Positions 44,831 through 52,747 of a stretch of DNA of 63,898 nucleotides are shown piece after piece. The first letter of the stretch is position 1. Each line of letters begins with the position of its first letter. Both the position numbers and the translations under genes were made by a program. The notes beneath the pieces are model-generated. The model searched no databases. It was not told the DNA's origin and saw only the letters and a program-made list of their open reading frames with translations. The stretch is from DAOSEC01 sp035362935 (GTDB lineage: Bacteria; Bacillota_I; Bacilli_A; ML615J-28; CAG-313). Location of the stretch: positions 1-63,898 of the forward strand of contig DAOSEC010000010.1 of the NCBI GenBank assembly GCA_035362935.1. Direction: 5' to 3'.

Positions 44831-45990
44831 ATGAAGCATTATAAAAGACCAAATATTCTTCTGTATGGTGTGCTTGGTGGGTTGCTAAAGTTATATGCTT
44901 TCTTCAAAGGACAACGAATCCTTCAAAAAGTTAACATATCTAAACCATCGATTGTGCTTTCGAATCACACATCGTTTTATGACTTTATTTACACAACAAC
45001 AGCTGTATATCCAAACCGCATTAATTATTTAGCAGCAGATAAAATGTTCTATGATCCAGGATTGGGATTTTTTCTAAAACTCGCAAGAGCAATACCGAAA
45101 TGTTTGTTTCAACAAGATTTGGTTAGCATACGAGCTACAAAAAAGATTTTAGAACAAAAAGGAATTATTGGTATTTTCCCAGAAGGTCAAATTTCTTCAA
45201 TAGGACGAACCAATGAACCACCATATGCAATTGCGAAACTTATCAAAAGAATGAATGTTGATGTGTATATTGTCAAACACGAAAATGCTTATTTTGTTAA
45301 TCCACCATGGACGAAACGTAGTTTTCGGGGTAAACTGTTTACAACGATGCATCAATTGTTTTCAAAAGAAGAATTAGAAGAAGCTTCAGAACAGGCAATT
45401 TTTGATGCTATTGTACAAGGGCTATATTACGATGCAGGATCATTTAACAAAGAATATCGGTTTATCTATAAGCCAAATGATATTGATAATCTTGAGAGTT
45501 TGATCTATCGTTGTCCTGAATGTGGTGATGAAAATATGACTGTGAATAAACGCACTCTTGTTTGTAAGCAATGCAGCCATTCATTAGAATACAATAAGTA
45601 CGGACTATTAAATGAAACATCCATTGGAGAACTTTATGATGCGCAGGCTCAAATCATTAAAGATCTTGTTGTGATCAACCTAATTTTAGATTCGAATCTG
45701 AGGTATTATTAGAATCTTATCGAGATAATCGAGTGAAACAAGTAGGTAAAGGTATCTTAACATTGACTCAAGATAAATACACATATCTTGGTACGATTGA
45801 TAATGAACAAGTATATAAGGAGTTTCAAGTGAAAAACATTCCTTATCTTCCAAGTGATATTGGTAAAAACATTCAGATTTACTATGATTATCAGTTATAT
45901 CAGTTTGTCTTTTCGAAAAAATCACTCCCAATAAAGTTTGTTATTGCTGGTGAATACTTATATCGTAAGTCTTCTATGCCCAAACTATAG
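44831..45990 (+). pseudogene. PlsC-like acyltransferase with zinc ribbon, frameshifted
   Basis: The first frame gives 293 residues: an acyltransferase domain with the HX4D motif in SNHTSFYDF (about 47-55) and the FPEGQ motif, then a CPECG...CKQC zinc ribbon near 228-250. It then runs into a short out-of-frame tail. The minus-one frame continues without a stop from about 45664 (DQPNFRFE...) through 45990, giving 85-plus residues with no sensible start of their own. So one gene of about 380 residues has a frameshift between about 45660 and 45712. If real, the lipid acyltransferase domain may still be made. Confidence 0.7.
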
Positions 45991-46068
45991 TCCGATTTTA
46001 AGTGTAGCCAGTCATCTGAGAAACCAATTATTTGGTTCAAACAAAAATCACGAACAGGAGGATCTCAT

Positions 46069-46722
46069 ATGAATATTTTAGGACTAGTCTTATCCTTTGT
46101 ATTAATTTTTATCATAATTGGTATCGCAACGATATTGCAAAAAATCGGAGCACTAGGGGATGAGGGAGCTAGAAAATTCATTCACATAGGAGTATCTAAT
46201 TGGTGGATTTTGGCGATGTTTTTCTTTGATAATGTCATTTGGGCAAGTATTGCTCCTTTTGTATTTATTATTCTGAATTATGTTTCTTACAAAATCAATT
46301 TAATTAAAGCTATGGAACGTGGCGGAAAAGGAACTTTAGGGACAGTATATTTTCCAATCTCATTGTTGATATTGGTTATAGTTACATTTTTAATCGAGCA
46401 ACCATTTATTGGTGCAATTGGAATTTTAATTCTTGGATATGGTGATGGATTGGCAGCAGTGATAGGAACAAAATACGGAAAACATAAACTTATGTTAGGA
46501 AAGTCAGTTGAAGGTACAATAACTATGTTTGTTGCTTCATTGATTGTTTCCATTAGTTTGCTTGCTATTTTCGCTCCTCATTTTGTGTGGTTAGCCGTCG
46601 TGATTGCATTGTTCGCAACGGTTGTTGAAGTGGTTACCCCAAAAGGATTGGATAATTTAAGTGTACCTTTACTAACTTCGGCGTTTAGTTATCTTATCTT
46701 TATCTTAGTTCAAGTTATATAG
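46069..46722 (+). CDS. CTP-dependent polyprenol/phytol kinase-like (SEC59/VTE5 family)
   Basis: A 217-residue integral membrane protein with about six helices, of the dolichol kinase / phytol kinase / CDP-diglyceride synthetase-like group. Markers are DEGARKFIHIGVSNWW (RK.xH.) near 34-49, GGKGTLGTVYFP, and GYGDGLAAVIGTKYGKHKL...KSVEGTITMF, the nucleotide-binding region. Such enzymes phosphorylate a lipid alcohol with CTP. The next gene encodes the companion DUF92/VTE6-like enzyme 8 bp downstream. Start ATG after ACAGGAGGAT. Confidence 0.85.
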   Translation: MNILGLVLSFVLIFIIIGIATILQKIGALGDEGARKFIHIGVSNWWILAMFFFDNVIWASIAPFVFIILNYVSYKINLIKAMERGGKGTLGTVYFPISLLILVIVTFLIEQPFIGAIGILILGYGDGLAAVIGTKYGKHKLMLGKSVEGTITMFVASLIVSISLLAIFAPHFVWLAVVIALFATVVEVVTPKGLDNLSVPLLTSAFSYLIFILVQVI

Positions 46723-46730
46723 GTTTCATT

Positions 46731-47531
46731 ATGTTAATTGATATTATTATAGGATTTGGAGTTAGTTTACTCGTTGCTGGTGTTGCCTATCATAAGAAAT
46801 CACTTAATTTCAGTGGATTGATTGCAGCCATTATTTTTGGAACTTTGATCTATACATTTGGCCAATTATTAGTTTGGAGTGCTTTAATCGCATTCTTTGT
46901 TTCATCTAGCGTTTTAACAAGACAACACACAAAGAAGGACGCAGATATGATTAATATTCAAAGAATGGGAAGAAATTATAAACAAGTCATAGCCAATGCA
47001 TTGGTAGCAACTGTTTTTGTTGTTCTATATTTTTATTTAAAGCATGATATACTGTTAATTGCAAGCATTGTGTCAATTGCTTCCTCTAATTCAGACACTT
47101 GGGGCTCTGAAATAGGGATTTTAAGTAAAGGAAAAACATATTCCATTCTTTCGTTTAAACCTGTACAGAAAGGTTCGTCTGGTGGCGTATCATACCAAGG
47201 ATTGGTTGCATCTTTTTTAGGTAGTGCTCTCATAGCTATCATCTTTAGCATCTTTTATGGGATTCGGTTTGGCTTTATGGGAACTACTATAATGTACCAT
47301 ATCTTGATAATTACCTTAGGAGGGTTCTTTGGCTCTATTATTGACTCATATTTAGGGATTATAGCTCAAGCCAAATACCAGGGAGTTAATTCTGGGTTGA
47401 TCTATGAATTTAAAAAAACATCATTCGAGCCAACAAAAAAAGTATCTGGTTTTGGCTTTATTGACAATGATATGGTTAACTTGATGAGCGGGTTATTAGC
47501 AGCCACGCTTATCCTTGTTCTATTTCAATAA
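46731..47531 (+). CDS. DUF92 family membrane protein (VTE6/phytyl-phosphate kinase-like)
   Basis: A 266-residue membrane protein with six to seven helices. The DUF92 (TMEM19-like) marks are SSNSDTWGSEIGILSK, the long KPVQKGSSGGVSYQGLVAS stretch, GGFFGSIIDSYLGIIAQAKYQ and GFIDNDMVNLMSGL near the end. Plant VTE6 of this family turns phytyl phosphate into phytyl diphosphate, and VTE5 does the previous step. The neighbouring VTE5-like gene therefore suggests a two-step isoprenoid-alcohol salvage; the bacterial substrate is unknown. Confidence 0.85.
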   Translation: MLIDIIIGFGVSLLVAGVAYHKKSLNFSGLIAAIIFGTLIYTFGQLLVWSALIAFFVSSSVLTRQHTKKDADMINIQRMGRNYKQVIANALVATVFVVLYFYLKHDILLIASIVSIASSNSDTWGSEIGILSKGKTYSILSFKPVQKGSSGGVSYQGLVASFLGSALIAIIFSIFYGIRFGFMGTTIMYHILIITLGGFFGSIIDSYLGIIAQAKYQGVNSGLIYEFKKTSFEPTKKVSGFGFIDNDMVNLMSGLLAATLILVLFQ

Positions 47532-47543
47532 TAAAACGTAGAT

Positions 47544-47578
47544 CCTTTCAAAGATGTAATTCTTTGAAAGGTTTTTTA
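47544..47578 (+). terminator. Intrinsic terminator before the hydrogenase locus
   Basis: CCTTTCAAAG-atgtaatt-CTTTGAAAGG followed by six T. Confidence 0.9.
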
Positions 47579-47585
47579 ATTCGGA

Positions 47586-47654
47586 ATGAAAAAATAATGA
47601 AAATAATGAAAACGATTTACAGGTCTATGAAAACAATGAAAACGGTAGTATAAT
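47586..47654 (+). promoter_or_regulatory. Hydrogenase-locus promoter with phased ATGAAAA repeats
   Basis: ATGAAAA begins at 47586, 47597, 47606, 47627 and 47636 (steps 11, 9, 21, 9). Two copies extend to AATGAAAACG exactly 30 bp apart (47605 and 47635). They lie just before TATAAT (47649-47654), which has no good -35 (TATGAA at the right spacing). The helical phasing suggests a bound activator or a bent DNA region. No Rex palindrome was seen. Confidence 0.55.
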
Positions 47655-47703
47655 ATAAATATAACGAACAAATTCAATAAAAAAGAAAAAGGTGGGAGAA
47701 AGA

Positions 47704-48198
47704 ATGTCAGTTGAATTCAAAATGACACAAGAACAAGTTAACTTATTGAAGAAAAAAATCCAAGAACACAAATCTAAACCGGGACCTTTGATGCCAATTC
47801 TTCACGATGCTCAACATATATTTGGTTGTATTCCTTTAGAAATACAACAAATCATAGCAGATGAGTTAGGAGAAAGCATTGCAAAAATCAATGGAGTGGT
47901 TACTTTTTACGCACACTTTTCAATTGAACCAAGAGGAAAATACGTCATTGGTATTTGTTTGGGTACAGCATGTTATGTTAGGGGATCCCAAACAATTCTA
48001 GATACCATTTCGAAAGAACTTGGTATTGTATCAGGTGAAACGACTTCTGACGGATTGTTTACATTAGATGCAACTAGATGTATAGGAGCATGTGGGTTAG
48101 CACCAGTTTTTACTGTAGGTAATGAAGTATATGGTAAAGCAAATCCTCAAATGGCATTAGAAGTCGTAAAAAAAATCATTGAAACCGAAGGGAAATAG
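47704..48198 (+). CDS. hydC: HydC/NuoE-type 2Fe-2S subunit of NAD-linked [FeFe]-hydrogenase
   Basis: A 164-residue thioredoxin-like ferredoxin. Helical N-terminus (PLMPILHDAQHIFGCIPLEIQQIIADELG) and KINGVVTFYAHFSIEPRGKY are classic NuoE/HydC. The 2Fe-2S cysteines lie in GICLGTACYV (C-x4-C) and RCIGACGLAP (C-x3-C). Start ATG 47704 after GGTGGGAG; the GTG 47692 is within that site. In bifurcating HydABC enzymes it passes electrons to HydB. First gene of an eleven-gene run with small or no gaps. Confidence 0.93.
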   Translation: MSVEFKMTQEQVNLLKKKIQEHKSKPGPLMPILHDAQHIFGCIPLEIQQIIADELGESIAKINGVVTFYAHFSIEPRGKYVIGICLGTACYVRGSQTILDTISKELGIVSGETTSDGLFTLDATRCIGACGLAPVFTVGNEVYGKANPQMALEVVKKIIETEGK

Positions 48199-48201
48199 TC
48201 A

Positions 48202-48585
48202 ATGAAGGTAAAAGAGATTGCTGAATTATTAAATGCAACCGTATTTACAACCAACTGTTACAATGACGAACACGAAATTAAGTATGCTTTTAGTGGAGAT
48301 TTGATGAGCGATGCTTTGATGGTACTAAGGAATGCACCTAGTGAATTCTTTTTTAATGGAGTTTTAATCACTGGAAACGTGACAATTCAAAGTGTTCGTA
48401 CTGCAGAAATATTGGATTTTCCACTCATTATTATGACTCGAGATAAAATTCCTACTAGTCAGGTTATATCCCAAGCTGAGAAATCAAATATTATGTTACT
48501 CGGAACAAGAAATGTAATGTTTTCTGTATCAGGAAAACTTTATCAAAATAATGTATTAGGATATACAGATATCGTTGAGTCCTAA
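48202..48585 (+). CDS. DRTGG-domain protein 1
   Basis: A 127-residue protein consisting of a single DRTGG domain, the small alpha/beta fold also found in phosphotransacetylase-linked and CBS proteins. Typical segments are MKVKEIAELLNATVF, FSGDLMSDAL, GVLITGN and EILDFPLIIMTRDKIP. It may bind a nucleotide or small ligand. It lies 3 bp after hydC and overlaps the next gene by 11 bp. Such proteins recur in Firmicute hydrogenase loci, but no role has been settled. Confidence 0.8.
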   Translation: MKVKEIAELLNATVFTTNCYNDEHEIKYAFSGDLMSDALMVLRNAPSEFFFNGVLITGNVTIQSVRTAEILDFPLIIMTRDKIPTSQVISQAEKSNIMLLGTRNVMFSVSGKLYQNNVLGYTDIVES

Positions 48586-49003
48586 GTTAAAAAAAGACTT
48601 TGTCATTAGTAGACGAGATTTTCAAAACGCTGGATATGTTTCGAGTACAATTAAGAAAGAGTTGATGAAACGCAATATTGACTCTCGCATTGTTCGAAGA
48701 GCGATTATTGCATGTTTTGAAGCTGAAATTAATGTTGTGATTCATTCTTATGGTGGAATGTGTCGATATCAACTTGATGATGAAAAATTAATAATGACTT
48801 TTGCAGATTATGGCCCTGGCATAGAAGATATTTCAATGGCAAAACAAAAAGGGTACTCAACTGCGTCAAAAGACGCAATTGAACACGGATTTGGAGCTGG
48901 AATGGGATTGCATAATATCGAAGAAGCAGCTGATATTTTGGAAATTCAATCAAGTCCAAATGGTACTATGTTACAGATAACAATATTATTGAGGATGAAA
49001 TAA
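48575..49003 (+). CDS. GHKL ATPase, anti-sigma-factor-kinase-like (RsbW/SpoIIAB type)
   Basis: A 142-residue HATPase_c domain alone, with N-box EAEINVVIHSYGG, G1 box DYGPGIEDISMA and G2 box GFGAGMGLHNI. No phospho-accepting histidine domain is present, so it resembles RsbW/SpoIIAB serine kinases, not sensor kinases. The start appears to be TTG 48575 inside the end of the DRTGG gene. As part of the hydrogenase locus it probably regulates transcription or enzyme state; no anti-anti-sigma (STAS) partner is visible nearby. Confidence 0.85.
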   Translation: MSPKLKKDFVISRRDFQNAGYVSSTIKKELMKRNIDSRIVRRAIIACFEAEINVVIHSYGGMCRYQLDDEKLIMTFADYGPGIEDISMAKQKGYSTASKDAIEHGFGAGMGLHNIEEAADILEIQSSPNGTMLQITILLRMK

Positions 49004-49004
49004 G

Positions 49005-49337
49005 ATGAGAGTAAACGATTTACAGCATATTGAAGGATTTTATTTGCAAACAAAATATCATGAAAACACATCAATCACAGGAATTTTTTGTGGAGATTTG
49101 CTTAGTTTAGTAATGGCAAACATCAAAGAAGGAAATGCATTGCTAACAGTGATATCAAACTATAATGTGTTAGCGATTGCTCATTTAATGAAAATTCCTT
49201 GCATTATTTTTACCACAGGAGTACTACCTAAGCCTGAGTTGATTCAAAAAGCAGAAGAGGAAGACATTGCAATAGTAACAACAAATTATGATACAGCAAC
49301 CGCAGTGAAACGATTATATGAAAAAGTATCGATATGA
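49005..49337 (+). CDS. DRTGG-domain protein 2
   Basis: A 110-residue protein, second DRTGG domain of the locus, diverged from the one at 48202. Segments ITGIFCGDLLSLVMANIKEGNALLTVISN and LMKIPCIIFTTGVLPKPELIQKAEEEDIAIVTT show the fold. It starts 1 bp after the GHKL gene stop and overlaps the PHP gene by 20 bp. Confidence 0.75.
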   Translation: MRVNDLQHIEGFYLQTKYHENTSITGIFCGDLLSLVMANIKEGNALLTVISNYNVLAIAHLMKIPCIIFTTGVLPKPELIQKAEEEDIAIVTTNYDTATAVKRLYEKVSI

Positions 49338-50028
49338 TATTCATATTCATAGTGCGTTATCTCCATGTGCTGATCGTTTAAATAGTCCTAATAATATCCT
49401 TAATATGGCACATTTGACCAATTTGGATATTGTGGCTATTACAGATCATAACTCACTAAAGCAAACCTATGTAGCAGGAGATTTGCAGTCTAGCTATCAA
49501 TTTATTTACCTTTATGGAGTCGAAGTATCAACGATAGAAGGATATCATATGCTATGTTTTCTAGACAACGTTGAAAAAGCAAAAAGCATGGATAAGATAT
49601 TAGAACTTGAGTACACTACAAAAAATAATTCAAACCAATCATCAATGATATACGACGAATATGACAATGAACTATATGAATACCCGTACAATTTGCACGA
49701 ATCAACTTCATTATCAGCCATAGATTTGAGAAACTATATCGATAAGGTAGAAGGTATTCTAATCTTGGCTCATATTGAACGATATTCAAGCGAAATGATT
49801 AAATGGGTTGAAGGACATCAGAACACGTTTCATGCAATTGAAGTAAATGTTAACACAAACATTGATATATTATTCGGTCAGTATCCATGGTTAACAAAAA
49901 TGAGAATTGTTCGAAATTCTGATGCTCATACTATTATGGAAATTGGACAAAAAGCTGAATTGATTGAACTTGAGGAGTTGTCAGTAAAATCATTCTTTCA
50001 ATCGTTTCGAGGTAGAAACGATGATTGA
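49318..50028 (+). CDS. PHP-domain phosphoesterase
   Basis: A 236-residue PHP (polymerase and histidinol phosphatase) protein. The metal motifs are DIHIHSALSPCADR (HxH), ITDHNSL, GVEVSTIEGYHMLCF, ILAHIER and a final NSDAHTI. Relatives cleave phosphoesters such as 3',5'-nucleotide bisphosphates or cyclic dinucleotide-like compounds; the substrate here is unknown. It is tied in by overlaps on both sides and so belongs to the regulatory module between the hydrogenase subunits. Confidence 0.88.
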   Translation: MKKYRYDIHIHSALSPCADRLNSPNNILNMAHLTNLDIVAITDHNSLKQTYVAGDLQSSYQFIYLYGVEVSTIEGYHMLCFLDNVEKAKSMDKILELEYTTKNNSNQSSMIYDEYDNELYEYPYNLHESTSLSAIDLRNYIDKVEGILILAHIERYSSEMIKWVEGHQNTFHAIEVNVNTNIDILFGQYPWLTKMRIVRNSDAHTIMEIGQKAELIELEELSVKSFFQSFRGRNDD

Positions 50029-50572
50029 TTATTCATTACACATTTTAGATTTGGTACACAATTCATTTAAGGCTAATGCAACAAAGATCACTATCGCAAT
50101 TGAGATAGATATGATTCATCACAAGTGCAAAATATCAATTTCAGACAATGGGATTGGAATGACATCAGAAGAAGTAACATCATGTATTAGTCCATTTTAT
50201 ACAAAACGAACCAATCGAAAGGTTGGACTTGGAATTCCACTCTTCATTCAATCGTGTGAACAAGCAGATGGATATGTTCAGGTTACTTCATCCCCAAACA
50301 AAGGAACATCAATCATTGGATGTTATGATTATCATCATATTGATGCGCTACCACTAGGAGATCTAGAAGAAACTATCTATTTACTAATGATTTATTCTAG
50401 TGAAATAGATGTTATATTTGAATTTTCAAACAATGAAACCGCATTTCAACTATCAACTATGCAAATGCAACAGACTTTTCAAGGTGTTTCATTGACAGAA
50501 TATGAGATTATGGTCGCAATAAAAGAATATATAAAAAACAATATAAATAATATAAGGGAGACTTTTTTATGA
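50021..50572 (+). CDS. GHKL ATPase-domain protein (histidine-kinase-like)
   Basis: A 183-residue protein with an N-terminal HATPase_c domain (about 1-110): N-box LVHNSFKANATK, G1 DNGIGMTSEE, and ATP-lid RKVGLGIPLF. The last 70 residues are not recognised. There is no dimerisation/His phosphotransfer part. It overlaps the PHP gene by 8 bp and the next gene by 4 bp. It may phosphorylate a partner or act as an ATP-dependent switch. Confidence 0.82.
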   Translation: MIDYSLHILDLVHNSFKANATKITIAIEIDMIHHKCKISISDNGIGMTSEEVTSCISPFYTKRTNRKVGLGIPLFIQSCEQADGYVQVTSSPNKGTSIIGCYDYHHIDALPLGDLEETIYLLMIYSSEIDVIFEFSNNETAFQLSTMQMQQTFQGVSLTEYEIMVAIKEYIKNNINNIRETFL

Positions 50573-50934
50573 AAACGTTAGAAGATTTAAAGAAAATGCG
50601 TGATGAAATGTCAAAAAAAATTTCACTGCGTGAAAACAAAAATGGTTTAAGAGTTGTGGTTGGAATGGCAACTTGTGGGATTACTGCAGGAGCAAGACCA
50701 ATATTAACAACCATCTTGGAAGAAGTTTCAAAAAACAATCTAACCGATGTGACAGTAAGTCAAGTTGGTTGCATAGGAGAATGTGCACTTGAGCCAATTG
50801 TTGAGGTGTATGACGCAGAAGGAAAAAGAACAACCTATGCGAAAGTTACAAAAGATGTCGCAAGAAAAATTGTTCAATCTCATATCATGAACCATGAAGT
50901 TGTAATGAGCAATCTCATTCAATCTTTCAAGTAA
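50569..50934 (+). CDS. Small thioredoxin-like 2Fe-2S ferredoxin
   Basis: A 121-residue protein of the (2Fe-2S) thioredoxin-like class, similar to the C-terminal half of NuoE. Cysteines in GMATCGITAGARP and QVGCIGECALEP form the four ligands. It is separate from the HydC subunit and from the N-terminal domain of HydB, so the locus encodes three such folds. It probably shuttles electrons to HydB. Start ATG 50569 after AAGGGAG. Confidence 0.88.
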   Translation: MKTLEDLKKMRDEMSKKISLRENKNGLRVVVGMATCGITAGARPILTTILEEVSKNNLTDVTVSQVGCIGECALEPIVEVYDAEGKRTTYAKVTKDVARKIVQSHIMNHEVVMSNLIQSFK

Positions 50935-50943
50935 GGGGGAACC

Positions 50944-52737
50944 ATGTTAGTACGCGCACATGTTTTAGTTTGTGGTGGAACTGGATGCTTATCATCCAAA
51001 TCAGAACAAATTGTCACTCGTTTTAATGAAGTGTTAAATGAACTTGGTTTAAACAAGGAGATTCAAGTAATCATGACAGGATGCTTTGGTTTTTGTGAAA
51101 AGGGTCCTATTGTAATAGTATATCCGGATGAAGTGTTTTACTCGAAAGTAGAACTATCTGATGTAGATGCTATTTGTACAGAACACTTACTAAAAGGTCG
51201 AGTTTATCAACCAAAAGTATATCATGATATAACCGAGGAAGATCGTTCCAAAGTGACAGGATTTAGTCAAATTGGATTTTATAATCGCCAACTTCGAATC
51301 GCGCTTAGAAACTGTGGAGTCATTGATCCTTTTTCAATTGATGAATACATTGGAAGAAATGGATACGAAGCGTTAGGAAAAGCAGTCACTGAGATGAGTC
51401 CAATTGAAGTAATCAATGAACTAACAAAATCAGGACTCAGAGGTCGTGGCGGCGGAGGGTTCCCAACTGGAACAAAATGGAAGTTTGCCTATAATAATCA
51501 AGCTTCGCAAAAGTATATCATTTGTAACGCTGACGAAGGTGATCCGGGAGCATTTATGGATCGTGCAATTCTTGAAGGTGATCCACACAGTATCATCGAA
51601 GCTATGGCGATTGGTGGATTTGCGATCGGAGCATCGCAAGGATATATTTATGTAAGAGCAGAATATCCAATCGCAGTTGAACGTATGCAACATGCGATTA
51701 ATCAAGCATATGAGTATGGATTATTAGGAAAACGCATATTCAATACAGATTTTCGATTTGATTTAGAAATTCGCTTAGGAGCAGGGGCATTTGTGTGTGG
51801 AGAAGAAACGGCACTCATTGCTTCGATTGAAGGGGAAAGAGGTATGCCAAGAAACAAACCTCCATTTCCTGCAGAAAAAGGTCTTTGGGGAAAACCAACT
51901 GTCATTAACAATGTTGAAACGTTTGCTAATATTCCTATTATATTGTTAAATGGTGCTACTTGGTTTCAACAAATCGGAACAGAGAAATCAAAAGGAACAA
52001 AAGTTTTTGCCTTAGGTGGAAAAATTAATAATACTGGATTGGTTGAAATCCCAATGGGAACCACCCTTCGTGAGGTAATATTTGATATTGGTGGTGGAAT
52101 TCCAAACCAAAAGAAGTTTAAAGCAGTACAAACAGGAGGTCCATCTGGTGGATGTCTAACAAGTGAACATCTTGATACTCAAATTGATTATGATAACCTA
52201 ATTTCACTTGGTTCTATGATGGGATCTGGTGGTATGATTATCATGGATGAAAACAATTGTATGGTGGATGTAGCAAGATTTTTCTTAGAATTTACCGTAG
52301 ATGAATCATGTGGGAAATGTACTCCTTGTCGAGAAGGAACCAAACGGATGTTAGAACTACTTGAAAAGATTACATCAGGTATGGGTACGTTAGAAGATAT
52401 CGAAAAATTGGAAAAACTCGCTCATATGATTAAGGATGCATCGTTATGTGGATTAGGCCAAACAGCACCAAATCCAGTTTTATCTACATTGGAAAATTTT
52501 AAACAAGAATACATCGCACATGTTGTTGATAAAAAATGTCCAGCAGGTGTGTGTAAAGAATTACTACATTATCGAATTACTGATCAATGTATTGGTTGTG
52601 GAAAGTGTAAACGAAATTGTCCAGTAGACTGTATTAGTGGGGACAAACGAGAAATACATATTATAAATCAACTTGCTTGTATCAAATGTGGAACATGTCA
52701 AACTGCATGTCCTGTACATGCAATTGTAGTAGACTAG
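50944..52737 (+). CDS. hydB: HydB/NuoF-type NADH- and FMN-binding hydrogenase subunit
   Basis: A 597-residue subunit. In order: thioredoxin-like 2Fe-2S domain (1-110; Cys in CGGTGCL and GCFGFC), NuoF core with FMN/NADH sites (SGLRGRGGGGFPTGTKW and NADEGDPGAFMDR), SLBB fold, the 4Fe-4S motif SCGKCTPCREG, and two C-terminal 4Fe-4S ferredoxin motifs (CIGCGKCKRNC and CIKCGTCQTAC). The extra clusters are those of electron-bifurcating HydB. It would couple NADH and ferredoxin to H2. Start ATG after AAGGGGGA. Confidence 0.95.
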   Translation: MLVRAHVLVCGGTGCLSSKSEQIVTRFNEVLNELGLNKEIQVIMTGCFGFCEKGPIVIVYPDEVFYSKVELSDVDAICTEHLLKGRVYQPKVYHDITEEDRSKVTGFSQIGFYNRQLRIALRNCGVIDPFSIDEYIGRNGYEALGKAVTEMSPIEVINELTKSGLRGRGGGGFPTGTKWKFAYNNQASQKYIICNADEGDPGAFMDRAILEGDPHSIIEAMAIGGFAIGASQGYIYVRAEYPIAVERMQHAINQAYEYGLLGKRIFNTDFRFDLEIRLGAGAFVCGEETALIASIEGERGMPRNKPPFPAEKGLWGKPTVINNVETFANIPIILLNGATWFQQIGTEKSKGTKVFALGGKINNTGLVEIPMGTTLREVIFDIGGGIPNQKKFKAVQTGGPSGGCLTSEHLDTQIDYDNLISLGSMMGSGGMIIMDENNCMVDVARFFLEFTVDESCGKCTPCREGTKRMLELLEKITSGMGTLEDIEKLEKLAHMIKDASLCGLGQTAPNPVLSTLENFKQEYIAHVVDKKCPAGVCKELLHYRITDQCIGCGKCKRNCPVDCISGDKREIHIINQLACIKCGTCQTACPVHAIVVD

Positions 52738-52747
52738 GAGGTGCACG

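Noticed and set aside
45733..45990. Separate small gene of 85 residues.
   Set aside because: No ribosome site, and the open frame continues upstream into the acyltransferase gene, so it is best read as the frameshifted C-terminal part.
47535..47700. Rex operator at the hydrogenase promoter.
   Set aside because: No TTGTGAA-type inverted repeat is present; only the direct ATGAAAA repeats are seen.
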